Part shown: one piece after another, positions 24,922 through 32,312 of the stretch
Position numbering within the stretch: the stretch's first letter is position 1
How the letters are laid out: every line of letters starts with the position of its first letter
Assembly: GCA_934539245.1 (NCBI GenBank)
Contig: CAKTCK010000003.1
Coordinates: 13,208-77,207, forward strand
Length of the DNA: 64,000 nt
Direction: 5' to 3'
Source of the DNA: an uncultured Faecalibacterium sp.
GTDB lineage: Bacteria > Bacillota > Clostridia > Oscillospirales > Ruminococcaceae
The notes under the pieces: model-generated
Databases searched by the model: none
The model's input: the letters and a program-made list of their open reading frames with translations, nothing else
Told to the model about the DNA's origin: nothing
Made by a program: the position numbers and the translations under genes

Positions 24922-25557
24922 TTACAGCGCCGAATAGCCAAAGCTGTTCACCAGCGCGTCAATGTGCTGCCCGGCCTTGCACAGGGGGCAGTCGCGGGAG
25001 TCGAAGCTGGCGTAATCCGGCAGACTGGTGGGGTCGAAAATGGAGGTGACCGGGTAGCCCAAGCACTCGTGGGTGGTGGCGAAAATCGCCGAAAGCCCCG
25101 CCACGATGCCGCCGTAGTAGTTCACGGCTTCCACGGCTGCCTGAATGGTGTAGCCGGTGGTGACGGACGCCGCAAGGATGAGCACATTCTTGCCCTTGAC
25201 CATGGGGGCAAGATTATCCCGCAGAATGATCTGGCTGCCGGAGGTATATTCCGGGGTGACGATATAGATGGTCTTGTGGGCGTTCATATTGGTGAAGCCG
25301 TCCTTGGTCAGCTCGTTGGCAAGGCAGGTGCCAATGACCTGTGTGCCGTCCAGACAGAGCACGGTATCCACGATGGTGCTGTGCTGGTAAGCGCTGACCA
25401 GCTCCTTTGCTACAGCCTTTGCCTCGGAAAGGCGGGTCTTTTGGGTGGTCACGTCGATGTAATAGTTGATGTGGCTGTGGCTGGTGGCAAAATGTCCCTT
25501 GGCCACCCGCAGGAACAGTTCGCTTTTGCTGGTGGGAAGCTTGACCATGTTGATCAT
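24922..25557 (-). CDS. orotate-phosphoribosyltransferase-like protein
   Basis: A 211-residue protein with a type I phosphoribosyltransferase fold. The usual PRPP loop (hydrophobics, two acidic residues, then TTGGT) reads VLILAASVTTGYT, so the acidic pair is replaced by Ala-Ala. This makes normal PRPP-magnesium binding doubtful. A C-terminal CPLCKAG may bind zinc. It may be a regulator or a divergent transferase rather than PyrE; no other pyrimidine gene is nearby. The start is the ATG at 25557, with GGAG nine bases upstream. Single-gene transcript with its own promoter and terminator. Confidence 0.65.
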   Translation of the reverse strand: MINMVKLPTSKSELFLRVAKGHFATSHSHINYYIDVTTQKTRLSEAKAVAKELVSAYQHSTIVDTVLCLDGTQVIGTCLANELTKDGFTNMNAHKTIYIVTPEYTSGSQIILRDNLAPMVKGKNVLILAASVTTGYTIQAAVEAVNYYGGIVAGLSAIFATTHECLGYPVTSIFDPTSLPDYASFDSRDCPLCKAGQHIDALVNSFGYSAL

Positions 25558-25661
25558 TGTACAGCACTCCTTTTTTCACCGGGCGCAGCTGCGCCACAAA
25601 ATACAAAACAGCGCGGCAACCCGTTCTGGTTGCAGCGCTTATTTTTCTTCTCTGCCTCTTT

Positions 25662-25690
25662 ATTGTACTGAAAAATGCCGCTGTGCACAA
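25662..25690 (-). promoter_or_regulatory. promoter of the phosphoribosyltransferase-like gene
   Basis: On the minus strand TTGTGC, 17 bp, TACAAT. Confidence 0.6.
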
Positions 25691-25750
25691 GACACAAACT
25701 TGACGAAAAACCTTGCTTTTTTACAGACATATCGCCGAAAACTTGGATGC

Positions 25751-25784
25751 AAAAAGCCGCCGCACAAAATGTGCGGCGGCTTAG
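25751..25784 (-). terminator. terminator of the exported-protein pair 26875-25812
   Basis: AAGCCGCCGCAC pairs with GTGCGGCGGCTT, followed on the minus strand by TTTTTGC. Confidence 0.85.
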
Positions 25785-25811
25785 GGTCAAAGTTCAGCTA
25801 TTACTACGCGC

Positions 25812-26351
25812 TCAGTCCTCGTTGGTGGTCTGATTTGCGATGAACTCATCATACACTTCCTTGGTGATCTCCCAGTTCATGGAGTACTCAGAGTTCTCGC
25901 GGATGGGCATAAACTTGAATAACACGGTATCCCCCTCCTGCAGAGTGGGGAAGTTGGTGGCTTTCAGGTGAAGCGTGACGGGCTTATTCTTCTCAAGCTG
26001 GCTGTTCTCAGCGTCCAGAATTTGCACGCCGCCGTTATTCATGCTCAGATAACGCTGCTTGCCCTCAGAATCCTTTACAGCGAGGGAGAAGCGGTAGGGG
26101 TCCAGCGGGATGGGATTTACACGGGCAGACTCGATATCCACCTCCAAGGTGCAGGTGTCGCCGGTGATCTGCATGGTCCGCAGACCAGCCATGACCTGCA
26201 GACTGCTGGCAATCGCGCCGGGCAGCTCTTTGCAAACCGGGTTGTTGGGGTCCTGATATTCGCAGCCGCCCAGCAGACTAGCACCTGCCACAGCCACAGC
26301 AGTAGCTGCCGAATACTTCAGGAATGCGCGGCGGGAAAATGTATAAGACAT
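25812..26351 (-). CDS. twin-arginine-signal lipoprotein, unknown function (A)
   Basis: A 179-residue exported protein. The N-terminus SRRAFLKYSA is a Tat-type motif followed by a hydrophobic stretch and the lipobox LLGGC (Cys near residue 29). The mature part looks like a single beta-sandwich domain: TLEVDIESARVNPIPLDPY, then PVTLHLKATNFPTLQEGDTV. That pattern recalls small immunoglobulin-like or DUF4352-like lipoproteins. It lies 35 bases downstream of gene B and shares its promoter. No enzymatic motif is visible. A surface accessory or binding role is inference. Confidence 0.75.
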   Translation of the reverse strand: MSYTFSRRAFLKYSAATAVAVAGASLLGGCEYQDPNNPVCKELPGAIASSLQVMAGLRTMQITGDTCTLEVDIESARVNPIPLDPYRFSLAVKDSEGKQRYLSMNNGGVQILDAENSQLEKNKPVTLHLKATNFPTLQEGDTVLFKFMPIRENSEYSMNWEITKEVYDEFIANQTTNED

Positions 26352-26386
26352 GGCTTATTCCTCCGTTTTTACCAGTATATTGAAGC

Positions 26387-26875
26387 TCAGGTCGTAGACT
26401 TCAAAGCGTCTGCGTCCAGCTCCCAGTTGGCATTGAACTCGCTATACTCCAGATCGGGATAGAAGGTAAAGGTTACCGGACCGTCCGTACGTACGTTCAG
26501 ACCCTTTGCGGTCACAAAATAAGTAACGGTCTCGCCCTTCTTGACCTGATGGCTCAGCGCGTCAGGGGAAGTTACCTGCAGCTTGTTGTTCTGGTAGGCA
26601 AGATACCCGTCTGCCTTCACGGCAAAGTTTGCCTTGGTCACTTCCAGCGCGTTAACGCGGCCGTTTTCAACCACCAGCTTAAAGGTGGTGGAAGTTGCAG
26701 TGCATTCTACCTGCTCCAGCGTGGATACGACCTTCAGCACCTTGTTGCTGGTGCCGACGGCGCGCTGCACCGGGGCATAGCCGCCGCAGCCGGTCAGCAG
26801 GCTACTGCCCGCCACAGCCACAGCGGTAAGGGCGGTATATTTCAGGAAAGAGCGGCGGGAAAATTCCCCAGTCAT
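26387..26875 (-). CDS. twin-arginine-signal lipoprotein, unknown function (B)
   Basis: A 162-residue paralogue-like companion of the next gene. It begins MTGEFSRRSFLKYTAL, with the lipobox LLTGC near residue 29. The mature domain has alternating hydrophobic strands (TTFKLVVENGRVNALEV, EYSEFNANWELD), ending with EYSEFNANWE, which is close to EYSMNWE in protein A, so the two domains are probably homologous. ATG 26875 has GGAGG seven bases upstream. Promoter TTGACA-17-TATTGT lies about 80 bp upstream. Function unknown. Confidence 0.75.
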   Translation of the reverse strand: MTGEFSRRSFLKYTALTAVAVAGSSLLTGCGGYAPVQRAVGTSNKVLKVVSTLEQVECTATSTTFKLVVENGRVNALEVTKANFAVKADGYLAYQNNKLQVTSPDALSHQVKKGETVTYFVTAKGLNVRTDGPVTFTFYPDLEYSEFNANWELDADALKSTT

Positions 26876-26931
26876 ATTCGTTCCTCCTTTAGGACACATC
26901 AATACAGATTCTACCATAAGGCACTACCTAT

Positions 26932-26960
26932 ACAATAGGCGAAACGGAGAAAAATGTCAA
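26932..26960 (-). promoter_or_regulatory. promoter of exported-protein genes B and A
   Basis: On the minus strand TTGACA, 17 bp, TATTGT. The same -35/-10 pair occurs before the related gene at 30264. Confidence 0.7.
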
Positions 26961-27045
26961 TAATTTTCCGCAAAACAAATGTGAAGATTTTGTGGCAGCA
27001 TCGCGCATTTTGGACGAAAATTAAGCGGATTTTTTGGTAATTGTG

Positions 27046-27663
27046 TCAGCTGCGGATCACATCGGAGGCATTCATGACAAAGGTCAGGCTCTTGCCCTCC
27101 AAGAAGGTGGGGACATAAGTGACCTTCAGCTGCTTCCAGTCCTTGGGCACCATGAGCATCAGCACAATGTAGGCGCTGCCCTGCGGGGGCAGGCTCTCTG
27201 CGTCGGAAAAGCTCTGGGAATTGGCGTTGTACAGCGAGATATTGGCGCAGCAGGCAGCGGGCTGACCATCACAGACAGCGGTAAAATCCGGGGTGGCAGC
27301 GACCATGGCCTGGAAGTTTGCGTCCACATTCTCCAGCGGGGGCACGGGGTAGGCCTCATTGATGGCGTCAATGCCCTGTGCGCCGATGGCGTAGCTTTCA
27401 GTCTTGCTGCGGTTGACGGTGGTTACGCGCACGCCCAGATACTCGTAGCCTGCGGGCTGCACGGGGTCCTGCGTCAAGTGGAACACACTGGTCAGCTGCA
27501 CGCCCAGACCGTTCCAGTTGCGGACGGTATCGCCGACATTAACCTCCACGATGGTATCGTTACCGTTGGACTGGCAGCCGCCCAGCAGGCTGGCTGCACC
27601 CAGCGCAGCAGCGGATACGCCGGTGCACTTGAGGAAGCTGCGGCGGGAAATAACAGTAGACAT
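27046..27663 (-). CDS. twin-arginine-signal lipoprotein, unknown function (C)
   Basis: A 205-residue exported protein beginning MSTVISRRSFLKCTG with lipobox LLGGC. The C-terminal half is homologous to the protein at 30264: TAVCDGQPAACC against TAACNGQSVPCG, then VPKDWKQLKVTYVPTFLEGK against VPEDWQTLELTWYPDFAAGR. Four cysteines in the mature part (two of them adjacent) may form disulphides. ATG 27663 is chosen for GGAGG ten bases upstream; the longer frame begins in the leader. No known domain name. Confidence 0.75.
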   Translation of the reverse strand: MSTVISRRSFLKCTGVSAAALGAASLLGGCQSNGNDTIVEVNVGDTVRNWNGLGVQLTSVFHLTQDPVQPAGYEYLGVRVTTVNRSKTESYAIGAQGIDAINEAYPVPPLENVDANFQAMVAATPDFTAVCDGQPAACCANISLYNANSQSFSDAESLPPQGSAYIVLMLMVPKDWKQLKVTYVPTFLEGKSLTFVMNASDVIRS

Positions 27664-27711
27664 AAGTTTATATCCTCCTTGAAAGGTCAATTTCTGATTC
27701 TTCTTTCTCTG

Positions 27712-27740
27712 GTTATACCGTTTCCGGCACGCAGATGCAA
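27712..27740 (-). promoter_or_regulatory. promoter of exported-protein gene C
   Basis: On the minus strand TTGCAT, 17 bp, TATAAC. Confidence 0.55.
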
Positions 27741-27780
27741 GAGCTGGGGCAGATTCTTTACAACAATTTCACAAGCGGGG

Positions 27781-28476
27781 TCACTCCTGCGGCGAAAGCC
27801 CCTTGACGTGGGTCTCGCTGGTCTTGACCAGATTTAACAGGCTGGGCGTGTACAGCGGAAATTCCCGCGTCAGGCTCTCGGTGGTCATGGCAAGGCAGGC
27901 GGGGTCCTTGACACCCTCGCTGCCGTTTACGTCCTGCCCGTCCAGCAGCGCCTCTACGTTGGCCTCGGCCATCCGCATCACGGCGTCGGAATAGCCGTGC
28001 CAGCGGCGGGGCTCAATGCTGAACATACTGGAGGCGTTGTGCGGCTCCGCAGAGTAGAGCAGCCGGAACATCTTGGCAACCGCCATCATCAGGTAAGCAC
28101 TCACCTCGGTGGTCAGCGCCTTGCTGTGGCACTGGCCGATTTTGGCATAGAGCACGTTCAGGCTGTTGGAGATGAGTTTTTTGTTCATGGTGGGCAGCAC
28201 GCTGCCGTGGTAGATGTTGTCCTTCATCTTTTCGGGGTTGGGCAGGTCCTCGGCAGAGAGCATCATGCCGTTGCGCTCGGCGCTGCGTCCCAGCAGATAG
28301 TCGCAGGAAACATTATAATAATCTGCAACCCGCACCACGAAATCCAGTCCGCACTCGCGGATGCCTTTTTCGTAGTGGGACAGCAGCGCCTGAGAGACCC
28401 CCAGATCCTCTGCCGCCTGCTTTTGGGTGATGCCGCGCTCCTTGCGCAGCAGCTTGATGATACGATTGAACTCCAT
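27781..28476 (-). CDS. XRE family transcriptional regulator
   Basis: A 231-residue regulator with an N-terminal helix-turn-helix (about 1-65), visible as GITQKQAAEDLGVSQALLSH followed by YEKGIRECGLDFVVRVADYY and the common SCDYLLGRS. The C-terminal 160 residues are a helical domain without a recognised motif. It is monocistronic with a near-consensus promoter and lies among the exported-protein genes, with its C-terminus facing gene C. Control of that cluster is an inference from position only. Confidence 0.88.
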   Translation of the reverse strand: MEFNRIIKLLRKERGITQKQAAEDLGVSQALLSHYEKGIRECGLDFVVRVADYYNVSCDYLLGRSAERNGMMLSAEDLPNPEKMKDNIYHGSVLPTMNKKLISNSLNVLYAKIGQCHSKALTTEVSAYLMMAVAKMFRLLYSAEPHNASSMFSIEPRRWHGYSDAVMRMAEANVEALLDGQDVNGSEGVKDPACLAMTTESLTREFPLYTPSLLNLVKTSETHVKGLSPQE

Positions 28477-28543
28477 GGTGTGCTCTCCTCAATATCCGAA
28501 GGGATTTTTGGTGATATCCTTGTTTTTGGTTTACAACAGGTTG

Positions 28544-28572
28544 ATTATACACATTGGAAAACGACTTGTAAA
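28544..28572 (-). promoter_or_regulatory. promoter of the XRE regulator
   Basis: On the minus strand TTTACA, 17 bp, TATAAT, about 70 bp from the start codon. Confidence 0.7.
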
Positions 28573-28625
28573 GCAAGAAAAATGCCGATATTTTTCGTCT
28601 TTTTTCGTCATTATTGTCAAAAGTA

Positions 28626-28735
28626 TTGCCGGGGCCCTACATCTATGCTAAACTATGGGTATTAACACATAGATTTTGTGTCTCCGCTGCGGCAGAAAAA
28701 CGACAGGCGTGGTGAAAGTCGTTCTTTTCCGAAAC
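28626..28735 (+). promoter_or_regulatory. divergent promoter and short hairpin-rich leader of unknown role
   Basis: TTGCCG (28626-28631), 17 bp, TAAACT (28649-28654). The next 80 bases contain ACGAC (28700-28704) pairing with GTCGT (28718-28722), followed by TCTTTTCC. This could be a short RNA or simply an upstream leader of the gene at 28888. Confidence 0.35.
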
Positions 28736-28756
28736 AAAAATTTTTCAAATAGGTGG

Positions 28757-28785
28757 TTCCATCTTTCTAAAGTTTGTGCTATAAT
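28757..28785 (+). promoter_or_regulatory. promoter of the leucine-rich lipoprotein gene
   Basis: TTCCAT, 17 bp, TATAAT (28780-28785). Confidence 0.5.
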
Positions 28786-28887
28786 CTCTTCTTGGCGACT
28801 GTTCTTGACCGGCGCACAAGTCGGCAAAAGACAAGGCAGACGCTATAAAAGGTAATATACCAAGAATAGGAAAGAGGAAACTTCATC

Positions 28888-29451
28888 ATGAAACTCGAGC
28901 GCAAAGTCCGTCTGTGCAGCGCTGCCGCTGCTGTCCTGATCGCTGCCATCGCCCTGACCGGCTGCGGCGGTTCCAAGTCCACTGCTTCTTCTGCAGCCGC
29001 TTCTTCTGTGGCTGCTTCCACCGCTGCTGTCAACAACAGCTGCGGCGAGGGCGTGACTTGGGCACTGGCTGACGGCACCCTGACCATCAGCGGCACTGGC
29101 CGTATGACCAACTTCACCAAGGACGCTCCGGCTCCCTGGGCTGATCAGGCCGACCAGATCACCACCGTTGAGGTAGAGGGCACCGTTACCAGCGTGGGTG
29201 CTACCGCCTTCAAGGACTGCACTGCCCTGACCACCGTGAACATCGCCGACGGTGTAGAGTACATCGAGGCCGGCGCTTTCAACGGCTGCACTGCCCTGAC
29301 CGAGGTCAACATCCCCCTGAGCGTGGGCTACATCAAGACCGGCGCATTCAAGGACTGCAACGCCCTGACCAGCGTGACCATCCGCGACAACTGCCGTCTG
29401 GACATGAACGTGTTCCCCGCTACCGTGGAGGTCAACTACGCCGAGGGCTAA
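28888..29451 (+). CDS. lipoprotein with BspA-like leucine-rich repeats
   Basis: A 187-residue lipoprotein. The signal MKLERKVRLCSAAAAVLIAA ends in the lipobox LTGCGG. A Ser/Ala-rich linker (about 30-50) precedes the mature domain, which begins with WALADGTLTISGTGRM, common at the start of BspA-like domains. Three LRR_5 repeats follow: AFKDCTALTTVNIADGVEYI, AFNGCTALTEVNIPLSVGYI and AFKDCNALTSVTIRDN. Codon use is strongly biased towards C- and T-ending codons, suggesting high expression. A surface adhesion role is known for some family members; here it is inference. It lies 38 bases before the phosphatase gene. Confidence 0.88.
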   Translation: MKLERKVRLCSAAAAVLIAAIALTGCGGSKSTASSAAASSVAASTAAVNNSCGEGVTWALADGTLTISGTGRMTNFTKDAPAPWADQADQITTVEVEGTVTSVGATAFKDCTALTTVNIADGVEYIEAGAFNGCTALTEVNIPLSVGYIKTGAFKDCNALTSVTIRDNCRLDMNVFPATVEVNYAEG

Positions 29452-29489
29452 ACCTCATCCGTAATTTTAAACCAAAAGAGGTGTGATCC

Positions 29490-30164
29490 ATGAAAACCTT
29501 CAAGCTTCATCTCATCCGCCACGGCATGACGGCGGGCAATCTGCAAGGCCTGTATATCGGCAGCGGCACCGACCTGCCCCTGTGCGACGAGGGTCGCGCC
29601 CAGCTGGCAGACCTGAAGGAACGGTTCGCCTACCCGCAGGTAGACACCGTGTTTTCCTCCCCACTGCTGCGTGCGGTGGAGACCGCCAACATCCTGTTCC
29701 CCGGGGCTGCTCACCAGTTTACGGTGCACGATCTGCGGGAGGCCGGTTTTGGCAAGTTTGAGGGCAGACCGGTAAAGGAGCTCGTGCACGACGAGGACTT
29801 TAAAAAGTGGATCACCCCGGGCTCCGGCTACCTGCCGGAGGGCGCAGAGCCCACCGAGCAGTTCCATGCCCGCTGCGCCGACAGCCTGCTGAAGCTGTTT
29901 GAGTACATGATCCGCATGGACGTTACCGAGGCCGCCTGCGTGACCCACGGCGGCGTGATCATGAGTATGCTCAGCCAGCGCGCCGTACCCACCCGCCGTC
30001 CCGAGCAGTGGATGGCAGACCCGGGCTGCGGCTACACCGTGCAGACCGATGTGCAGCTGTGGATGCGGGACAAGCTGGTGGAGGCCATCGACATCGTACC
30101 CTTCGGCTACGCCGACACCCTGCAAGGGCAGGCTGAGGCCGAGGAGAACGAGGCCTACGAATAA
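29490..30164 (+). CDS. histidine phosphatase family protein (phosphoglycerate-mutase-like)
   Basis: A 224-residue enzyme of the RHG branch. The phospho-acceptor motif LIRHGMTAGN is at residues 8-17, the second arginine in SSPLLRAVETA, and the second catalytic histidine in CVTHGGVIM. The class covers phosphoglycerate mutases, cobalamin phosphatases and broad phosphatases, so the substrate is not determined. AGAGGTG lies before ATG 29490. A Glu-rich tail ends the protein. Probably cotranscribed with the preceding lipoprotein gene. Confidence 0.9.
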   Translation: MKTFKLHLIRHGMTAGNLQGLYIGSGTDLPLCDEGRAQLADLKERFAYPQVDTVFSSPLLRAVETANILFPGAAHQFTVHDLREAGFGKFEGRPVKELVHDEDFKKWITPGSGYLPEGAEPTEQFHARCADSLLKLFEYMIRMDVTEAACVTHGGVIMSMLSQRAVPTRRPEQWMADPGCGYTVQTDVQLWMRDKLVEAIDIVPFGYADTLQGQAEAEENEAYE

Positions 30165-30192
30165 GAAAAGGGTTACAGTTTCCCGCTGCCCC

Positions 30193-30221
30193 TTGACAGA
30201 ACGCGCAGAATCCTTTATTGT
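30193..30221 (+). promoter_or_regulatory. promoter of exported-protein gene D
   Basis: TTGACA (30193-30198), 17 bp, TATTGT (30216-30221), the same pair as before genes B and A. Confidence 0.7.
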
Positions 30222-30263
30222 TAAAGGGTAGTGTATTGTATCGTATACAGGAGGAACGCTGTC

Positions 30264-30869
30264 ATGTCCCAATCCATCTCCCGCCGGTCATTCCTGAAAT
30301 GTGCCGGTTCCGGTGCGGTCAGCCTTGCGGCTGCGCTGCTTACCGGAGTTTGTGCTGCGGCGCAGCAGCCGTGTCTTGCGGGCGAGCCTGCCCTGCTGGA
30401 CGGCAAAGCCGCCGTGGAGTTGCTGGGCTATGCCCCGGCACCGGAGCTGGGCGGCGTGCTGGTGTACCTCTCGGTGGAAAACCTTTCGGCAGCCAGCCTG
30501 CCGGTGGATACCAGCTATCTGCAAAGCCGGGGACTGCGTACCCGGGAGCAGCTGTACAGCATGGGCACCGGCGTGACCGCTGCCTGCAACGGTCAGAGCG
30601 TGCCCTGCGGCAGCTTTGCCGCCCCGCTGTACAGCGAGAACGCGGCAGATGCTTCGGTGTTCACCCTGAACCTTGCCGCCGGACGCGGTGCGCTGCTGCA
30701 CTGCTTCTGCGCCGTGCCGGAGGACTGGCAGACCCTTGAGCTGACATGGTACCCGGACTTTGCCGCCGGGCGCAGCGCCATCTTTACGGTGCGCCGCGAT
30801 GCCGACGAAGCCGATTTAGGCCCCGTCCCCACCACCCCCGCCGAGGTCGGCAGCGTGGTGGATCTGTAA
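30264..30869 (+). CDS. twin-arginine-signal exported protein (D), paralogue of C
   Basis: A 201-residue protein beginning MSQSISRRSFLKCAGSG. Where the paralogues have a lipobox (LLGGC or LLTGC) this one reads LLTGVC, so lipid attachment is doubtful and cleavage may occur after an Ala-Ala-Ala-like site further on. The mature part matches protein C in the TAACNGQS and VPEDWQTLELTWYPDFAAGR segments. ATG 30264 has GGAGGA upstream (30250-30255); the open frame further left starts in the leader. Function unknown. A strong terminator follows. Confidence 0.72.
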   Translation: MSQSISRRSFLKCAGSGAVSLAAALLTGVCAAAQQPCLAGEPALLDGKAAVELLGYAPAPELGGVLVYLSVENLSAASLPVDTSYLQSRGLRTREQLYSMGTGVTAACNGQSVPCGSFAAPLYSENAADASVFTLNLAAGRGALLHCFCAVPEDWQTLELTWYPDFAAGRSAIFTVRRDADEADLGPVPTTPAEVGSVVDL

Positions 30870-30881
30870 CAGCATAGTAAA

Positions 30882-30918
30882 AGAGCCATTGCACAAAATG
30901 CGTGCAATGGCTCTTTTT
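30882..30918 (+). terminator. terminator of exported-protein gene D
   Basis: AGAGCCATTGCAC pairs with GTGCAATGGCTCT, followed by seven T. Confidence 0.88.
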
Positions 30919-30939
30919 TTGTTGTAACCTCTCAGCTTA

Positions 30940-31211
30940 ACTCCCTCAGTCAAAACCTGACGGTTTTGCCAGCTCCCTCGGGGAGGGAGCCTCTGGCATG
31001 GTGGGAAGGTTTCCTCATTGCGTTTGATACTTTAGCGACAGGGCTAACGGCGTGCGCCCTCTCCGTCTTTGCTTCGCAAATCCACCTCTCCCAAAGGGAG
31101 AGGCAAGAGCACTGCCGGAAACTTTCTCTTTGTACCTAATACTTTAGCAACGAGCCTTAGACCTTGGCTCTCCCTTTGGGAGAGCTGGCGCGGGAGCGCC
31201 TGAGAGGGCGC
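30940..31211. repeat. intergenic hairpin-repeat array (three hairpins)
   Basis: Starts CTCCCTCAGTC and ends CTGAGAGGGCG. Main hairpins GCTCCCTC/GAGGGAGC, CCTCTCCC/GGGAGAGG and GCTCTCCC/GGGAGAGC are joined by spacers with TTTCCTCATTGCGTTTGA and GGAAACTTTCTCTTTGTACC. The adjoining small stems differ: CAAAACCtgacGGTTTTG, TTTGCttCGCAAA and GGCGCgggaGCGCC. No gene is visible. Confidence 0.8.
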
Positions 31212-31223
31212 TTCTGCCGGAAA

Positions 31224-32300
31224 TCACCCGGCGCCCACCAGCGCCTCGCCGGTGCTGTTTTGCACCAGCAGCTCCTGCCCGGTAAGGCTGGAGAGCAGGG
31301 CGATGTAGCTGCGCCCTGCCGGGAGGTTCAGCGGCTTGCCGTTGGAATCGTAGAGGGCAAGGGTACTCTCTGTGCCCTGCGTCCATGTGACCTGCCACAG
31401 GTGCCCGCCGTTCAGCCAGACACCGCCGCCCATGGAAAGGTCGTAGTCCAGCGTGCGGCCGTCGTCCCGCAGGGAGGAGCCGCTGTACAGGATAAGCAGG
31501 TTATCAAAGGTAGCCTGTGTGCCGGTGTTGGCATCCAGCTGGGGGGTGCCGTCGGCGTGCAGCATGCCGTAGGCGGCAAGGGCGTCATCGTAGACAAAGC
31601 CGGTAGCGCCGCCGGACTGGAAATTCACGGTCACGTTTACCGCATCGGCGGCGTTTGCGTCCGGCAGATGGCCGGTGTCCCGCTGGGGCAGCAGAGCGGG
31701 CAGAACGCCTGCCGTCTCGCTCTCGCTGCCGGCGGCGTTCTGGTTCACGGCGGCAGAGATGCTCAGGCTGTCCAGCACCGAGGAAACGGCTTTGCCGCTG
31801 GTGCGCCACAGGGGCGTGCTGTTCCAGCTGTAACCGGTGCTGACAAAGGCGTTGCACCCCACCTCCTGCGCGTCCACCGCGCGGAGATTGTAGTATTCCA
31901 GATACCGTTTGGCGTATGCGCTGCTGCCGCACTGGACGGGCAGCACCTGCTGCCCGCTGAGCAGCCGCCAGTATAAGTCCTGCCCGCGCGTCACCGGCCC
32001 TACCACGGGCATAGCGCTGAGGGCGGGGTATACCAGACACAGCTCGGTAGAGCTGCCGCTCTCGGTCAGGGCTTCCAGCACCACCGAGGCGCTGCCGATG
32101 CCCCACTGGGTAGTGCTGCCGGTGGTGTTCTCAATGACCACCGCCGCTACCCGCTGCTCCGGGTACAGCAGCTGCTGCCCGGTAAGCGGGTCTGCCGGGG
32201 CGGTGCTTTCTGCCGGCGCAGCGGCGGTGTTCCCGCAGCTGCCCAGCAGCACCGCGCACAGCACGGCTGCACCAAGGCGCAGGCTCCATTTGCGTTTCAT
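31224..32300 (-). CDS. DUF3048 domain lipoprotein (YerB-like)
   Basis: A 358-residue lipoprotein with signal MKRKWSLRLGAAVLCAVLL and lipobox LLGSC. The DUF3048 domain is recognisable from PLTGQQLLYPEQRVAAVVIE near the N-terminus, ASVVLEALTESGSSTELCLV and VGPVTRGQDLYWRLLS. It shares these with its upstream neighbour, so the pair is a tandem duplication with divergence. The function of DUF3048 is unknown; Bacillus YerB is a lipoprotein of that family. It begins 12 bases after the neighbour's stop and shares its promoter. Confidence 0.85.
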   Translation of the reverse strand: MKRKWSLRLGAAVLCAVLLGSCGNTAAAPAESTAPADPLTGQQLLYPEQRVAAVVIENTTGSTTQWGIGSASVVLEALTESGSSTELCLVYPALSAMPVVGPVTRGQDLYWRLLSGQQVLPVQCGSSAYAKRYLEYYNLRAVDAQEVGCNAFVSTGYSWNSTPLWRTSGKAVSSVLDSLSISAAVNQNAAGSESETAGVLPALLPQRDTGHLPDANAADAVNVTVNFQSGGATGFVYDDALAAYGMLHADGTPQLDANTGTQATFDNLLILYSGSSLRDDGRTLDYDLSMGGGVWLNGGHLWQVTWTQGTESTLALYDSNGKPLNLPAGRSYIALLSSLTGQELLVQNSTGEALVGAG

Positions 32301-32312
32301 GGGTCTCTCCCC

